Below are positions 43,301 to 51,696 of a DNA stretch of 64,000 bases, in pieces. Both the position numbers and the translations under genes were made by a program. Location of the stretch: the NCBI RefSeq assembly GCF_028682455.1, contig NZ_JANHLD010000002.1, positions 62,001-126,000 of the forward strand, read 5' to 3'. Position 1 is the stretch's first letter. The number at the start of each line of letters is the position of its first letter. Under the pieces are notes generated by a model that had not been told where the DNA came from, made no database searches, and saw nothing but the letters and a program-made list of their open reading frames with translations. This DNA comes from Pseudomonas putida (GTDB lineage Bacteria; Pseudomonadota; Gammaproteobacteria; Pseudomonadales; Pseudomonadaceae).

Positions 43301-43840
43301 CTGCTCAAGTACTCACGCTCGATCATCATCAAGGGGGCGCGTTCGCCGGAGCGCCTGCTCGACGAGGTGACATTGTTTCTGCACAAAGTCGAGTCGACGC
43401 TGTCCCATGAACGACAGCGCATGCTCAAGACCGCACGCAGTCGCGACAAGGTCTTCGAAGGGCGCAAGTTGCTGCTGGTCGATGACGATGTGCGCAACAT
43501 CTTCGCCCTGACCAGCGCACTGGAGCACAAGGGCGCCATCGTCGAGATTGCCCGCAATGGTCGCGAAGCCATGGAGCGACTGGAGCAGAACATCGATGTC
43601 GACCTGGTGCTGATGGACGTGATGATGCCGGAAATGGACGGCTATGAAGCCACTCGCTTGATTCGCAAGGATCCGCGCTGGCGCAAGCTGCCAATTATCG
43701 CGGTCACTGCCAAGGCGATGAAGGACGACCAGGAACGTTGCCTGCAAGCGGGGGCCAACGACTACCTGGCCAAGCCGATAGAACTCGATCGCCTGTTCTC
43801 GCTGATTCGTGTCTGGCTGCCGCAATTGGAGCGAATTTGA
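40346..43840 (+). CDS. Hybrid sensor histidine kinase with CHASE3, GAF and three receivers
   Basis: 1164 residues. A transmembrane segment (about 18-42) and a second (about 185-205) enclose a periplasmic CHASE3 domain. A GAF domain (about 245-390) and a long coiled coil (about 395-490) follow. HisKA carries SHELRTPLNSSLI (His about 502), and HATPase_c carries NLLSNALKF, DSGIGI and GTGLGLSIS (about 610-720). Three receivers follow: LLDMRLPD (about 820), IIDLKLPD (about 940) and LMDVMMPEMDG (about 1095). Three stacked receivers allow phosphate flow to several outputs. It heads an operon with CheR, CheB and two further two-component proteins. Signal unknown. Confidence 0.9.
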   Translation: MTQPASIDQQSFRKLLSRNIGLPLGVGLLSALVFVAVVSYLLSAIQWVEHTDRVINNANETVKLSIDMETGMRGFLITGDERFLDPYEVAKPQVMSGLTGLKQLVMDNPQQLDRLERLIGLQSEWNAFASEMITLRREAGDYSAPIRSGRGKRITDEIRKEFDAFIAMEHQLRVARNEQVSTNTVVAISTYLVFVILLSALLAFLGRRDLLALSASYSSNLEAQQRANLRLEQQAWLRSGQTQLAEQVLGQLTLPMLGNNILRFFASYLGSVVAALYVRDEHGGLRRVASYGFSREQQEREQVIGHQEGMLAQAVSQGRLLRLDEVPEDYFKVASGLGEGLPRSVLVIPASNDGQINGVVELGFLRALTDRDIEFLERVADNLGTSIESARYRQRLQEVLAETQQLNEELQVQQEELKTANEELEEQSRVLKESQAHLETQQAELEQTNEQLAERTDALAQQRDALDHKNSELNRAQGELQERAEELQRSSKYKSEFLANMSHELRTPLNSSLILAKLLAENSQGNLSEEQVKFAESIYSAGNDLLNLINDILDIAKVEAGKLEVRPQTTQVARLTEGLQTLFAPLASEKRLDFSVVIEPQVPATLYTDRQRLEQILKNLLSNALKFTEKGQVSLTVSAQPGTGIVFTVRDSGIGIAADQQQSIFEAFHQADGTTNRRYGGTGLGLSISRDLAQLLGGQISVDSSEGKGSVFSLILPEHYEPEADQVPAVIINQPPVQVSEPEPQAPASVAVAPRHAPAFADDRELAPFSNRCILVIEDEPNFARILFDLAHELGYSCLVAQAADEGFELAARFIPDAILLDMRLPDHSGLTVLQRLKEQASTRHIPVHIISVEDRMEAAMHMGAVGYAVKPASRDELKAVFARLEAKLTQKLKHILLVEDDDLQRESIARLIGDDDIEITAVGMAQQALELLRENIYDCMIIDLKLPDMLGNELLKRMSAEDIRSFPPVIVYTGRNLTRDEEADLLKYSRSIIIKGARSPERLLDEVTLFLHKVESTLSHERQRMLKTARSRDKVFEGRKLLLVDDDVRNIFALTSALEHKGAIVEIARNGREAMERLEQNIDVDLVLMDVMMPEMDGYEATRLIRKDPRWRKLPIIAVTAKAMKDDQERCLQAGANDYLAKPIELDRLFSLIRVWLPQLERI

Positions 43841-44658
43841 CTATCGAACGTAACACCGACATTGAAATACGGCTGTTGATCGAGGCGATCTACCTCAAGT
43901 ACAGCTATGACTTTCGCGATTACTCCGGTGCCTCGATCAAGCGCCGGATCCAGCATGCCCTGCGCCAGTTCGACTGCAAGACGGTCTCGGCCCTGCAGGA
44001 ACGGGTGCTGCACGATCCAGGCATGTTCATGCAATTGCTGCAGTTCCTGACCATTCCAGTCAGCGAGATGTTCCGCGACCCCGAGCACTTCCTCGCCCTG
44101 CGCCGGGAAGTGGTGCCGCTGTTGCGCACCTGGCCGTCGTTGAAGATCTGGATCGCCGGCTGCAGCACGGGCGAGGAGGTCTATTCGATGGCGATCCTGT
44201 TGCGCGAAGAAGGCCTGCTGGAGCGCACCATCATCTATGCCACCGATATCAACCCCAACTCCCTGGAAAAAGCCAAGCAGGGCATCTATTCGATGCAGAA
44301 CATGCACGCCTATGCCGAGAACTACCGCAAGGCCGGCGGGCGCCGCGACTTCAGCGAGTACTACACCTCGGCCTACGGCAATGCCATTGTCGACAGCAGC
44401 CTGCGCGACAACGTGACCTTCGCCGACCACAGCCTGGCCACCGACAGCGTGTTCTCCGAAACCCAGCTGATCTCCTGTCGCAACGTCCTCATCTACTTCA
44501 ACAAGTCCTTGCAGGATCGCGCTTTCGGCCTGTTCCACGAGTCGCTGTGCCACCGGGGCTTCCTGGTGCTGGGGAGCAAGGAGTCGCTGGACTTTTCCGC
44601 CTACGCCGACCGCTTCGAGGCGTTGGTCAGGCCTGAACGGATCTACCGCAAATCATGA
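43837..44658 (+). CDS. CheR-family protein methyltransferase
   Basis: 273 residues with the CheR layout: an all-helical N-domain with YLKYSYDFRDYSGASIKRRIQHAL, and an AdoMet domain with FRDPEHF, IWIAGCSTGEEVYSMAILL (about 104-122), TDINPNSLEKAKQGIYS and LISCRNVLIYFNKSLQ (about 208-223). The start is TTG 43837: GGAG lies 5 bases upstream, and TTGA overlaps the kinase stop. No receptor gene is nearby, so it probably methylates the kinase or a remote receptor. Confidence 0.88.
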   Translation: MTIERNTDIEIRLLIEAIYLKYSYDFRDYSGASIKRRIQHALRQFDCKTVSALQERVLHDPGMFMQLLQFLTIPVSEMFRDPEHFLALRREVVPLLRTWPSLKIWIAGCSTGEEVYSMAILLREEGLLERTIIYATDINPNSLEKAKQGIYSMQNMHAYAENYRKAGGRRDFSEYYTSAYGNAIVDSSLRDNVTFADHSLATDSVFSETQLISCRNVLIYFNKSLQDRAFGLFHESLCHRGFLVLGSKESLDFSAYADRFEALVRPERIYRKS

Positions 44659-45230
44659 ACGGTATCCAGGCGATTACCCTGGGCGCCTCGGCCGGCGGCG
44701 TCAGCGCCTTGCTGCATGTGTTCCACTACCTGCCGCCGGACTTCAGGATTCCCCTGGTGTGCGTGCTGCATCTGCCCGACGACCGTCACAGCCAGCTGGC
44801 CGAGGTGTTCGGCCGCAGGCTCAGGCGTCCGGTGTGCGAGGCCCGGGACAAGCAGGCGCTGGCTCCGGGCATGATCTATTTCGCCGGTCCCGGCTACCAC
44901 CTGTCGGTGGAGCAGGATCGCAGTTTTTCCTTGAGCCAGGAGGAGCGGGTGTACTACTCCCGGCCTTCGATCGACGTGTTGTTCGAGTCCGCCGCCGACG
45001 CCTATGGCCCTGCGCTGCTGGGTGTGCTGCTGACCGGCGCCAACGAGGACGGGGCCGCAGGGCTGGCGCGCATCAAGCGCCTGGGCGGCTGCACTGTTGT
45101 CCAGGACCCTCGGGAGGCTCAGGTTGCCACCATGCCGCAAGCGGCACTGGCCTTGCACCATCCTGACCATATACTGCCTTTGAATGGCATCGGGCAATTG
45201 CTCGCCAAGCTGGAGCCCACTGAATGCTGA
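44655..45230 (+). CDS. CheB-type methylesterase without receiver
   Basis: 191 residues holding only the catalytic domain. The nucleophile Ser is in TLGASAGGVSAL (about 12), the His in CVLHLPDDRHSQLAEVF (about 38-46), and the Asp in GVLLTGANEDGAAGL (about 140). It lacks the regulatory receiver of chemotaxis CheB. The gene overlaps the cheR stop as ATGA, and the next gene overlaps its end by seven bases. It should reverse CheR methylation. Confidence 0.88.
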   Translation: MNGIQAITLGASAGGVSALLHVFHYLPPDFRIPLVCVLHLPDDRHSQLAEVFGRRLRRPVCEARDKQALAPGMIYFAGPGYHLSVEQDRSFSLSQEERVYYSRPSIDVLFESAADAYGPALLGVLLTGANEDGAAGLARIKRLGGCTVVQDPREAQVATMPQAALALHHPDHILPLNGIGQLLAKLEPTEC

Positions 45231-46450
45231 GTCATATACAAGCCAAGCTGCTGATCGTCGACGACCTGCCGGAAAACCTGCTGGCGCTGGATGCACTGGT
45301 CAAGGGCAGCGACTGCGAGGTGCATCAGGCGCAATCGGCCGACCAGGCGCTGTCGCTACTGCTCGAGCATGAGTTCGCCCTGGCCATTCTCGATGTGCAG
45401 ATGCCGGGCATGAACGGTTTCGAGCTGGCCGAGTTGATGCGCGGCATGGAGAAGACCAAGAACATTCCCATCGTGTTCGTCAGCGCCGCCGGACGCGAGA
45501 TGAACTACGCCTTCAAGGGCTACGAAAGCGGGGCGGTGGACTTTCTGCACAAGCCGCTGGACCCTCATGCCGTCAAGAGCAAGGTGGCGGTGTTCATCGA
45601 CCTGTTCCGCCAGCGCAAGGCGCTCAAGCAACAACTGGAAGCCATAGAGCGCAGTCGCGAAGAGCAGGCGCAACTGCTGGCCCAGTTGCAGATCACCCGC
45701 GGCGAGCTGGAGCACGCGGTGCGCATGCGCGACGACTTCATGTCGATTGTCTCCCATGAGGTGCGCACGCCGCTCAACGGCCTGATCCTGGAAACCCAGC
45801 TGCGCAAGATGCACCTGGCGCGTGACAACGCCGATGCGTTCACCCTGGACAAGATGCGCGCCATGGTCGAGCGTGACGAGCGCCAGATCAACAGCCTGAT
45901 CCGCCTGATCGAGGACATGCTCGACGTCTCGCGTATTCGCACCGGCAAGTTGTCGATCCGGCCGAGCCCTTTCGACCTGTCGCAACTGGTCGGCGGCCTG
46001 ATCGAGAATTTCGCCGCACAGGCCATCGCTGCCCAGTCACACATCGAATTCAGTGCCGAGGCGTCGCTGCGCGGTGTGTGGGACGAGTTTCGCATCGAGC
46101 AGGTGGTGGCGAACCTGTTGACCAATGCCTTGCGCTACGGGGCGAAGAGCCCGGTGCAGGTGCGTACCTTCGAGCAGCAGGGCATGGCCTGCATCGAGGT
46201 TCGGGACCAGGGCATCGGTATCAGCGAGCAGAACCAGCAACGCATCTTCCAGCAGTTCGAGCGCGTGGCGTCCAGCCAGAGCAGCGCGGGGCTGGGCCTG
46301 GGCTTGTATATCTCCGAGCAGATCGTGCTGGCTCATGGCGGCAGCATTGGTGTACACAGTATCGAGGGGCAAGGCGCGACCTTTACCGTCCGCCTGCCGA
46401 TGCCCCAACTGCAACACGAAGCGAACCAGCAGCAGGCAACCTCGGCGTAA
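45224..46450 (+). CDS. Receiver-histidine kinase hybrid
   Basis: 408 residues. The N-terminal receiver has KLLIVDDLPENLLAL, LAILDVQMPGMNG (Asp about 55) and DFLHKPLDP (about 103). A coiled-coil linker follows. HisKA has IVSHEVRTPLNGLIL (His about 178), and HATPase_c has NLLTNALRYG, VRDQGIGI and GLGLGLYISEQI. It is cytosolic with no sensor domain, so it is probably driven by the hybrid kinase at 40346 or by CheB/CheR state. Confidence 0.88.
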   Translation: MLSHIQAKLLIVDDLPENLLALDALVKGSDCEVHQAQSADQALSLLLEHEFALAILDVQMPGMNGFELAELMRGMEKTKNIPIVFVSAAGREMNYAFKGYESGAVDFLHKPLDPHAVKSKVAVFIDLFRQRKALKQQLEAIERSREEQAQLLAQLQITRGELEHAVRMRDDFMSIVSHEVRTPLNGLILETQLRKMHLARDNADAFTLDKMRAMVERDERQINSLIRLIEDMLDVSRIRTGKLSIRPSPFDLSQLVGGLIENFAAQAIAAQSHIEFSAEASLRGVWDEFRIEQVVANLLTNALRYGAKSPVQVRTFEQQGMACIEVRDQGIGISEQNQQRIFQQFERVASSQSSAGLGLGLYISEQIVLAHGGSIGVHSIEGQGATFTVRLPMPQLQHEANQQQATSA

Positions 46451-46494
46451 GGTTGGGGTCGTAGTTAGAACTTTTTGAAAAACAAGGCGTTGGC

Positions 46495-46872
46495 ATGAGT
46501 GAAGATGCGCAAGATGTGGTGTTGGTGGTCGAAGACGACGACACCATTCGCATGGTCCTGCGGGACTACCTGGCCGGTGAGGGGTACCACGTACTGGTGG
46601 CTGAAGACGGAGAACAGGCGTTCGAAATCCTCGCCAGCAAACCGCACCTGGACCTGATCGTCACCGATTTTCGCCTACCGGGAGGGGTCTCCGGCGTGCA
46701 GATCGCCGAACCTGCCCTGAAATTGCGACCGGACCTCAAGGTGATTTTCATCAGCGGGTACCCGGCAGAGATCCGCGAGTCGGGAAGCCCGATAGCCTTC
46801 AAGGCGCCGATCCTGGCCAAGCCGTTCGACCTCGATACGCTGCGCGACCAGATCCAGGCGCTATTGCGCTAG
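46495..46872 (+). CDS. Single-domain response regulator
   Basis: 125 residues, receiver only: LVVEDDDTIRMVLRDYL, LIVTDFRLPGG (Asp about 56), VIFISGYPAEIRE, ILAKPFDLDTL (Lys about 111). It closes the signalling operon that begins at 40346, 44 bases after the previous stop. No output domain, so it is a phosphate acceptor or protein-contact effector. Confidence 0.85.
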   Translation: MSEDAQDVVLVVEDDDTIRMVLRDYLAGEGYHVLVAEDGEQAFEILASKPHLDLIVTDFRLPGGVSGVQIAEPALKLRPDLKVIFISGYPAEIRESGSPIAFKAPILAKPFDLDTLRDQIQALLR

Positions 46873-46922
46873 CGCCTGGCCAGACCAGGTGCATGACCCG
46901 CAGCCGATAGCGCGGTAGCGGG

Positions 46923-47516
46923 TCAGGCCATCGAGTTGAGGCTTTCACCGCGCAAGGTCCGCTCGATCCCGCCCATCAGCATGCTTTCCATCAAGGCCAG
47001 GCCCTGGGCTTGCGGCAGCTGCGAGGTCTGCAGCCAGCCGGGCAGGCTGTTGAGCAGGTTGGCGATGACATGCGCCGTGGCTTCCAGTGCCTTGCCACGC
47101 AAGGTGGCCTTGGGCACCAGCAGCCGTAGCAGGGCGGTCTCGTATTGCTGGCGCAATTGGCCGATGCGCGCCTGCTGGTCCGGGCTCAGGCAGCATTGAT
47201 CCCGTTCGGCCAGGCGAAACTGCAAGGGGCGCTCGGCATGCAGCGCCCAGTGTGCGGCAATCACCTCGGCGAGGGTCTGCTGGTGCGCCCGGCGCCCCTG
47301 GTTGAGGGTGGCAAGCAGCTCTTCGTACAACTCCTCGATCAGGTCGTACAACAGGTCCTGCTTGCTGGGGAAGTGGTGGTACAACGACCCCGCAGTCAAG
47401 CCCAGGTGGCTGGCCAGCTCACGCATGCTGACCTGGCCAAACCCTTTCTCGGCGAAGAGCGCCAAGGCCTTGTCACGCCGCTCTTCGAAGTTCGCACAGC
47501 GCAAAGCGGCGTCCAT
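46923..47516 (-). CDS. TetR-family regulator
   Basis: 197 residues. The N-terminal DNA-binding domain is ALALFAEKGFGQVSMRELASHLGLTAGSLYHHFPSKQDLLYDLIEELY (about 17-64), the usual helix-turn-helix. The C-terminal part is helical and probably binds a ligand such as an acyl-CoA. It lies 10 bases downstream of the 3-hydroxyacyl-CoA dehydrogenase gene on the same strand and probably controls that pair. Confidence 0.85.
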   Translation of the reverse strand: MDAALRCANFEERRDKALALFAEKGFGQVSMRELASHLGLTAGSLYHHFPSKQDLLYDLIEELYEELLATLNQGRRAHQQTLAEVIAAHWALHAERPLQFRLAERDQCCLSPDQQARIGQLRQQYETALLRLLVPKATLRGKALEATAHVIANLLNSLPGWLQTSQLPQAQGLALMESMLMGGIERTLRGESLNSMA

Positions 47517-47526
47517 GGTCAGGCCC

Positions 47527-48375
47527 TCAGTAGGTGTAGAAGCCGCGACCGCTCTTGCGACCCAGGTAGCCGGCGGCGACCATTTCCTTGAGCAGGGGGG
47601 CAGGGCGGTACTTACTGTCGTTGTAGCCTTCGTGGAAGGCCTCCATGATGGCCAGCAGGGTGTCCAGGCCGATCAGGTCGCCCAGGGCGAGCGGGCCGAT
47701 CGGCTGGTTGCAGCCCAGGCGCATGCCGGTGTCGATGTCCTCGGCGCTGGCCAGGCCTTCCTGCAGCACAAAGATCGCTTCGTTGATCATCGGCACCAGG
47801 ATGCGGTTGACCACGAAGCCCGGGCGGTTGCCGGCGGTGATCGGCGTCTTGCCGACCTGTTCGGTCAGGGCCAGGGCCTTGGCGTAGGTGGCGTCACTGG
47901 TTTGCAGGCCGCGAATGATCTCCACCAGGGCCATCATCGGCACCGGGTTGAAGAAGTGCACGCCGATGAACCGCTCGGGGTTGCCGATGGCCGCGCCCAG
48001 CTGGGTGATCGACAGCGACGAGGTGTTGGTGGCAATCACGCACTCGCTGCTGACGCTCTCGGCGATCTGCTTGAGGATGCGCAGCTTGAGGTCGAGGTTC
48101 TCGGTGGCGGCTTCGATCACCAGTTGCGCAGAGGCAAGCTGGGCGTAGTCGGTGCTGGTGCGAATGCGTGCGACGGCAGCCTCGGCCGCTTCGGCAGCCA
48201 ACGTCTGCTTGCTTACCTGGCGCTCCAGGTTCTTGCGCAAGGTGGCCACGCCGCGCTCCAGCGCAGCGTCGGACACATCGATCAGGGTTACCTGGTAACC
48301 CGCCACCGCACACACCTGGGCAATCCCGTTGCCCATGGTGCCGGCACCAATCACGGCAATGTTTTCAATGCTCAC
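47527..48375 (-). CDS. hbd: 3-hydroxybutyryl-CoA dehydrogenase
   Basis: 282 residues of the short 3-hydroxyacyl-CoA dehydrogenase family. The NAD site is IAVIGAGTMGNGIAQVCAVAGYQVTLID (about 6-33). The catalytic His lies in GVHFFNPVPMMALVEII (about 139-155) and Asn in GFVVNRILVPMINEAIF. The C-terminal domain ends with GLDTLLAIMEAFHEGYND and KSGRGFYTY. It oxidises 3-hydroxybutyryl-CoA to acetoacetyl-CoA, which the neighbouring thiolase can cleave. GTG 48375 is the likely start (MSIENIAVIGAG). 17 bases separate it from the thiolase stop. Confidence 0.9.
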   Translation of the reverse strand: MSIENIAVIGAGTMGNGIAQVCAVAGYQVTLIDVSDAALERGVATLRKNLERQVSKQTLAAEAAEAAVARIRTSTDYAQLASAQLVIEAATENLDLKLRILKQIAESVSSECVIATNTSSLSITQLGAAIGNPERFIGVHFFNPVPMMALVEIIRGLQTSDATYAKALALTEQVGKTPITAGNRPGFVVNRILVPMINEAIFVLQEGLASAEDIDTGMRLGCNQPIGPLALGDLIGLDTLLAIMEAFHEGYNDSKYRPAPLLKEMVAAGYLGRKSGRGFYTY

Positions 48376-48392
48376 TGTGATGATTCCTTGGT

Positions 48393-49577
48393 TCAGACGC
48401 GTTCGAAGACGACGGCGATGCCCTGGCCGCCACCGATGCACATGGTCGCCAGTGCGTAGCGGCCTTCGATGCGTTGCAGCTCATGGATGGCCTTGGTGGC
48501 GATGATCGCGCCGGTAGCACCCACCGGGTGCCCCAGGGAAATGCCCGAACCGTTGGGGTTGACTTTCTCGGGGTCGAAGCCCAGTTCGCCGGAAACGGCG
48601 CAGGCCTGTGCGGCGAAGGCTTCGTTGGATTCGATCACGTCCAGGTCGGCGACGCTGATACCGGCCTTCTCCAGCACCTTGCGGGTGGCAGGTACCGGGC
48701 CCAGGCCCATCAGTTCCGGTTCGACGCCGGCATGCGCGTAAGCCACCAGGCGAGCCAGCGGACGCAGGCCGTGACGCTTGACGAAATCACCGGTGGCCAG
48801 CACCAGGGCACCAGCGCCGTCGTTCAGGCCGCTGGCGTTGCCGGCGGTGACGGTACCGTCCTTCTTGAAAGCAGGCTTCATGCCGGCCAGTTGCTCGGCG
48901 GTCACTTCGCCACGCACATGCTCGTCGACTTCGAAGCGTACGGTGCCTTTGCGGCCGGGGATATCAATTGGCACGATCTGGCTGGCGAAGCGGCCTTCGG
49001 CGATGGCGCGGGCAGCGCGCTGCTGGCTGACCAGGGCCAGGTCATCCTGCATCTGGCGGGTGATACCGTTGCGCTCGGCGACGTTCTCGGCGGTGATACC
49101 CATGTGGAAGCTGGCGAAGGGGTCATGCAGCACGCCGAGCATGTAGTCGATGCCCTTGAGGTCGCCCATGCGAGCACCCCAACGTGCCTGGGGCAGCAGG
49201 TACGGGCCACGGCTCATGGATTCGGCGCCGGCGGCCACTACGGCTTCGGCTTCGCCCAGCAGCAGGCTCTGCGCCGCCGAGACGATGGCCTGCAGGCCCG
49301 AACCACACAGGCGGTTGACGTTGAACGCCGGGGTTTCCTTTGGGATGCCGGCATTCATTGCCGCCACGCGGGCGAGGTAGGCATCGCGTGCTTCGGTAGG
49401 GATCACGGTACCCATGACCACATGGCCGATCTGCTCGGGAGCCACACCGGCGCGTTCGATGGCGGCGCGGGTCACGGTGCTGGCAAGGTCCGCCAGCGGC
49501 AGGTCCTTGAGGGCGCCGCCGAAACTGCCGATTGCCGAGCGCACGGCGCTGACGACGTAGATTTCTGGGGTATTCAT
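48393..49577 (-). CDS. bktB: Acetyl-CoA acetyltransferase (beta-ketothiolase)
   Basis: 394 residues of the thiolase family. Active-site Cys in NRLCGSGLQAIVSAAQ (about 90), the His in SGISLGHPVGATGA (about 350), the Cys in ATMCIGGGQGIAV (about 380). It condenses or cleaves acyl-CoA units; with the dehydrogenase after it, the pair suits short-chain or 3-hydroxy acid breakdown. It is the first gene of a minus-strand operon and is divergent from the AraC regulator at 49746, a likely controller. ATG 49577 chosen from the family start (MNTPEIYVVSAVRSAIG). The symbol rests on my memory of the P. putida locus. Confidence 0.88.
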   Translation of the reverse strand: MNTPEIYVVSAVRSAIGSFGGALKDLPLADLASTVTRAAIERAGVAPEQIGHVVMGTVIPTEARDAYLARVAAMNAGIPKETPAFNVNRLCGSGLQAIVSAAQSLLLGEAEAVVAAGAESMSRGPYLLPQARWGARMGDLKGIDYMLGVLHDPFASFHMGITAENVAERNGITRQMQDDLALVSQQRAARAIAEGRFASQIVPIDIPGRKGTVRFEVDEHVRGEVTAEQLAGMKPAFKKDGTVTAGNASGLNDGAGALVLATGDFVKRHGLRPLARLVAYAHAGVEPELMGLGPVPATRKVLEKAGISVADLDVIESNEAFAAQACAVSGELGFDPEKVNPNGSGISLGHPVGATGAIIATKAIHELQRIEGRYALATMCIGGGQGIAVVFERV

Positions 49578-49745
49578 GATCGACTCCATAGGCGAAAGCG
49601 TGGCGGGGCAATGGCAGGCTCTGCCAGAATGCACACCGGGCCAGGTTCAGGTAGTGATCGAGTCTAGGCAAAGGCTGCAGCCGGGCCTATGCCTTAACTG
49701 CTCAGTGGAACTGGTATTTTTTGCCATACCCTTGCGGAAACCCCC

Positions 49746-50762
49746 ATGCGGGAAAACGATACAGTCGCGGTCTATTTCGTCCATTCCATGCTCCACTCCC
49801 TGCGCGATCAACCGCAGCGAGCCGAGGCGCTGCTGCGTGAGGCCGGCATTGATCCCGGGTTGCTCGACTCACCCGCCTCGCGGGTGCATGCCTCGGCCTT
49901 TGCGCGGCTATGGCTGCTGCTGATCCAGGATCTGAACGACGAGTTCTTCAACCTCGACAGCCACGGCATGCCGGTGGGCAGCTTTGCCCTGATCTGCCGG
50001 GGGCTGATCCAGGAGCCGAACCTGGGCAAGGCCTTGCGTCAGTGCCTGGGCAACTTCGGGCTGTTCCTGCGGGATATGCGCTCGAGCCTGACCATCAAGG
50101 GTGGGCGCGCACTGATCAGCCTGCGCTCGCAGATCGACGACCCGGTCACTCGAGTGTATGCCGAAGAAACCTTCCTGGCGCTGGTTATCAGCCTGCTGTG
50201 CTGGTTGGGCGGGCAACGCCTGGTGATAGACCGGACCGCGCTGACCGACCAGCGCCCGAAGCAGGATGACGACCCGTTGCTGTGGGGGCCGAACCTGCAG
50301 CTGGGGGCCGGGGCCACGGAGATCGAGTTTGCCGCCGATTACTTGCGCCTGCCGGTGGTCCAGGACCTGGCCGGGCTCAAGACCTTCCTGCGCAGCGCTC
50401 CCCAGTGGCTGGTGATCCGCTATCGCAACCAGAATGGCCAGGTGGCCCAGGTGTACCGATACCTGCGTGAGCGCGAGCACGGGCAGTGGCCGACGCTGGT
50501 GGCCATGGCCAAGCGCCAGGGCCTGAGTGCCAGCAGCTTTCGCAGGATGCTGGAACGCGAGGGGCGCTCGTTCCAGCAGATCAAGGATGAGGTGCGTCGG
50601 GCCATGGCCTTCGAATGCCTGCGCGAGACCGACCTGAGCATCGCCGAAATCGCCGAGCGCACGGGCTTTCAGGAGCCCAGTGCGTTTCACCGGGCCTTCA
50701 AGAAGTGGACCGGTGAAAGCCCTGGCGGTTATCGCCTGCGCATGGCCGCCTCGCGCCGCTAG
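49746..50762 (+). CDS. AraC-family regulator (OruR/ArgR-like N-domain)
   Basis: 338 residues. The N-terminal 200 residues are the Arabinose_bd/DUF-type ligand-binding domain (VYFVHSMLHSLRDQPQRAEALLREAGIDPGLLDSPASRVHASAFARLW). The C-terminal domain has two helix-turn-helix units (AKRQGLSASSFRRMLEREGRSFQQIKDEVR and LSIAEIAERTGFQEPSAFHRAFKKWTGESPGGYR). It reads away from the thiolase-dehydrogenase operon and probably regulates it. Confidence 0.85.
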   Translation: MRENDTVAVYFVHSMLHSLRDQPQRAEALLREAGIDPGLLDSPASRVHASAFARLWLLLIQDLNDEFFNLDSHGMPVGSFALICRGLIQEPNLGKALRQCLGNFGLFLRDMRSSLTIKGGRALISLRSQIDDPVTRVYAEETFLALVISLLCWLGGQRLVIDRTALTDQRPKQDDDPLLWGPNLQLGAGATEIEFAADYLRLPVVQDLAGLKTFLRSAPQWLVIRYRNQNGQVAQVYRYLREREHGQWPTLVAMAKRQGLSASSFRRMLEREGRSFQQIKDEVRRAMAFECLRETDLSIAEIAERTGFQEPSAFHRAFKKWTGESPGGYRLRMAASRR

Positions 50763-50768
50763 CGCAAC

Positions 50769-51653
50769 TCAGCGCAGCGTTTGCAGCAGTGTCTTGAGGT
50801 GGCCTTGGCCGGCCTGATCCAGCGCGAACACCGGCCGGCGTGGCTCACCCACCGCAAGCCCGGTCATCGCCAGGCCCGCCTTGATGGTGGCGGGCAATCC
50901 ACCCTTGAGGATGAAGTCCAGCAGTGGCAACTGGCGGTAGAACACGTCCTTGGCGGTTTTCAGGTCGTCCCGAAGCACAGCCTGGTACAGCTGCTGGTTG
51001 AGGTCGGGGATCAGGTTCGCGGCGGCCGTGCACCAGCCGCTGGCACCGGCCACGAAGGCTTCCAGGGCCAGGGGGTTGCAGCCGTTGTAGAACGGCACCT
51101 GGCCTTCGCCCAACAACTGCAGCTTGTGCATGCGCTGAATGTCGCCGGTGCTCTCCTTGACCATGGTCACGTTGTCGACCTCGCGCACGATCTTGAGGAT
51201 CAGTTCCACTGACATGTCGGTGCCGCTGGTGGCCGGGTTGTTGTAGAGCATGATCGGCACATCGATGCTCGCACCGATGGCGCGGTAGTGCTGGATGATC
51301 TCGGCTTCACTGAGCTTCCAGTAGGCGGCCGGCAACACCATGACTGCATCGGCGCCATGGGCCTGGGCGAAGCGCGCGCGACGAATGGCGCCTGCGGTGG
51401 TCAGGTCCGAGACACTGACGATAGTGGGGACGCGCTTGGCAATGTGCGCCAGGCTGAACTCGGCAACCTGCTGCCATTCAAGGTCGCTGAGGTAAGCCCC
51501 TTCACCGGTGCTGCCCAGCGGGGCGATGGCGTGCACGCCCCCGGCAATCAGGCGTTCGATGGATTTGCCCAGGGCGGGCAGGTCGAGCTGTTCGCCGTCC
51601 TGGCTGAACGGGGTGATGGTGTAGCCGATGATGCCGTGAAAAGTCGTGGACAT
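50769..51653 (-). CDS. DapA-family (dihydrodipicolinate synthase-like) aldolase or lyase
   Basis: 294 residues, full TIM barrel of the DapA family. GSTGEGAYLSDLEW (about 47-60), the barrel motif YNNPATSGTDMS (Tyr about 139), and the Schiff-base Lys in VTMVKESTGDIQRM (about 167) are all present. The enzyme class cleaves or condenses 2-oxo acids with aldehydes or hydrolyses related compounds; the substrate cannot be deduced. It is followed by, and probably co-transcribed with, the class II aldolase-like gene at 51697 (44 bases apart), suggesting a sugar-acid catabolic unit. Confidence 0.82.
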   Translation of the reverse strand: MSTTFHGIIGYTITPFSQDGEQLDLPALGKSIERLIAGGVHAIAPLGSTGEGAYLSDLEWQQVAEFSLAHIAKRVPTIVSVSDLTTAGAIRRARFAQAHGADAVMVLPAAYWKLSEAEIIQHYRAIGASIDVPIMLYNNPATSGTDMSVELILKIVREVDNVTMVKESTGDIQRMHKLQLLGEGQVPFYNGCNPLALEAFVAGASGWCTAAANLIPDLNQQLYQAVLRDDLKTAKDVFYRQLPLLDFILKGGLPATIKAGLAMTGLAVGEPRRPVFALDQAGQGHLKTLLQTLR

Positions 51654-51696
51654 GATGAACTCCGCAAGTAAGGCAAATAGGGCGAAAAGGCAACAA

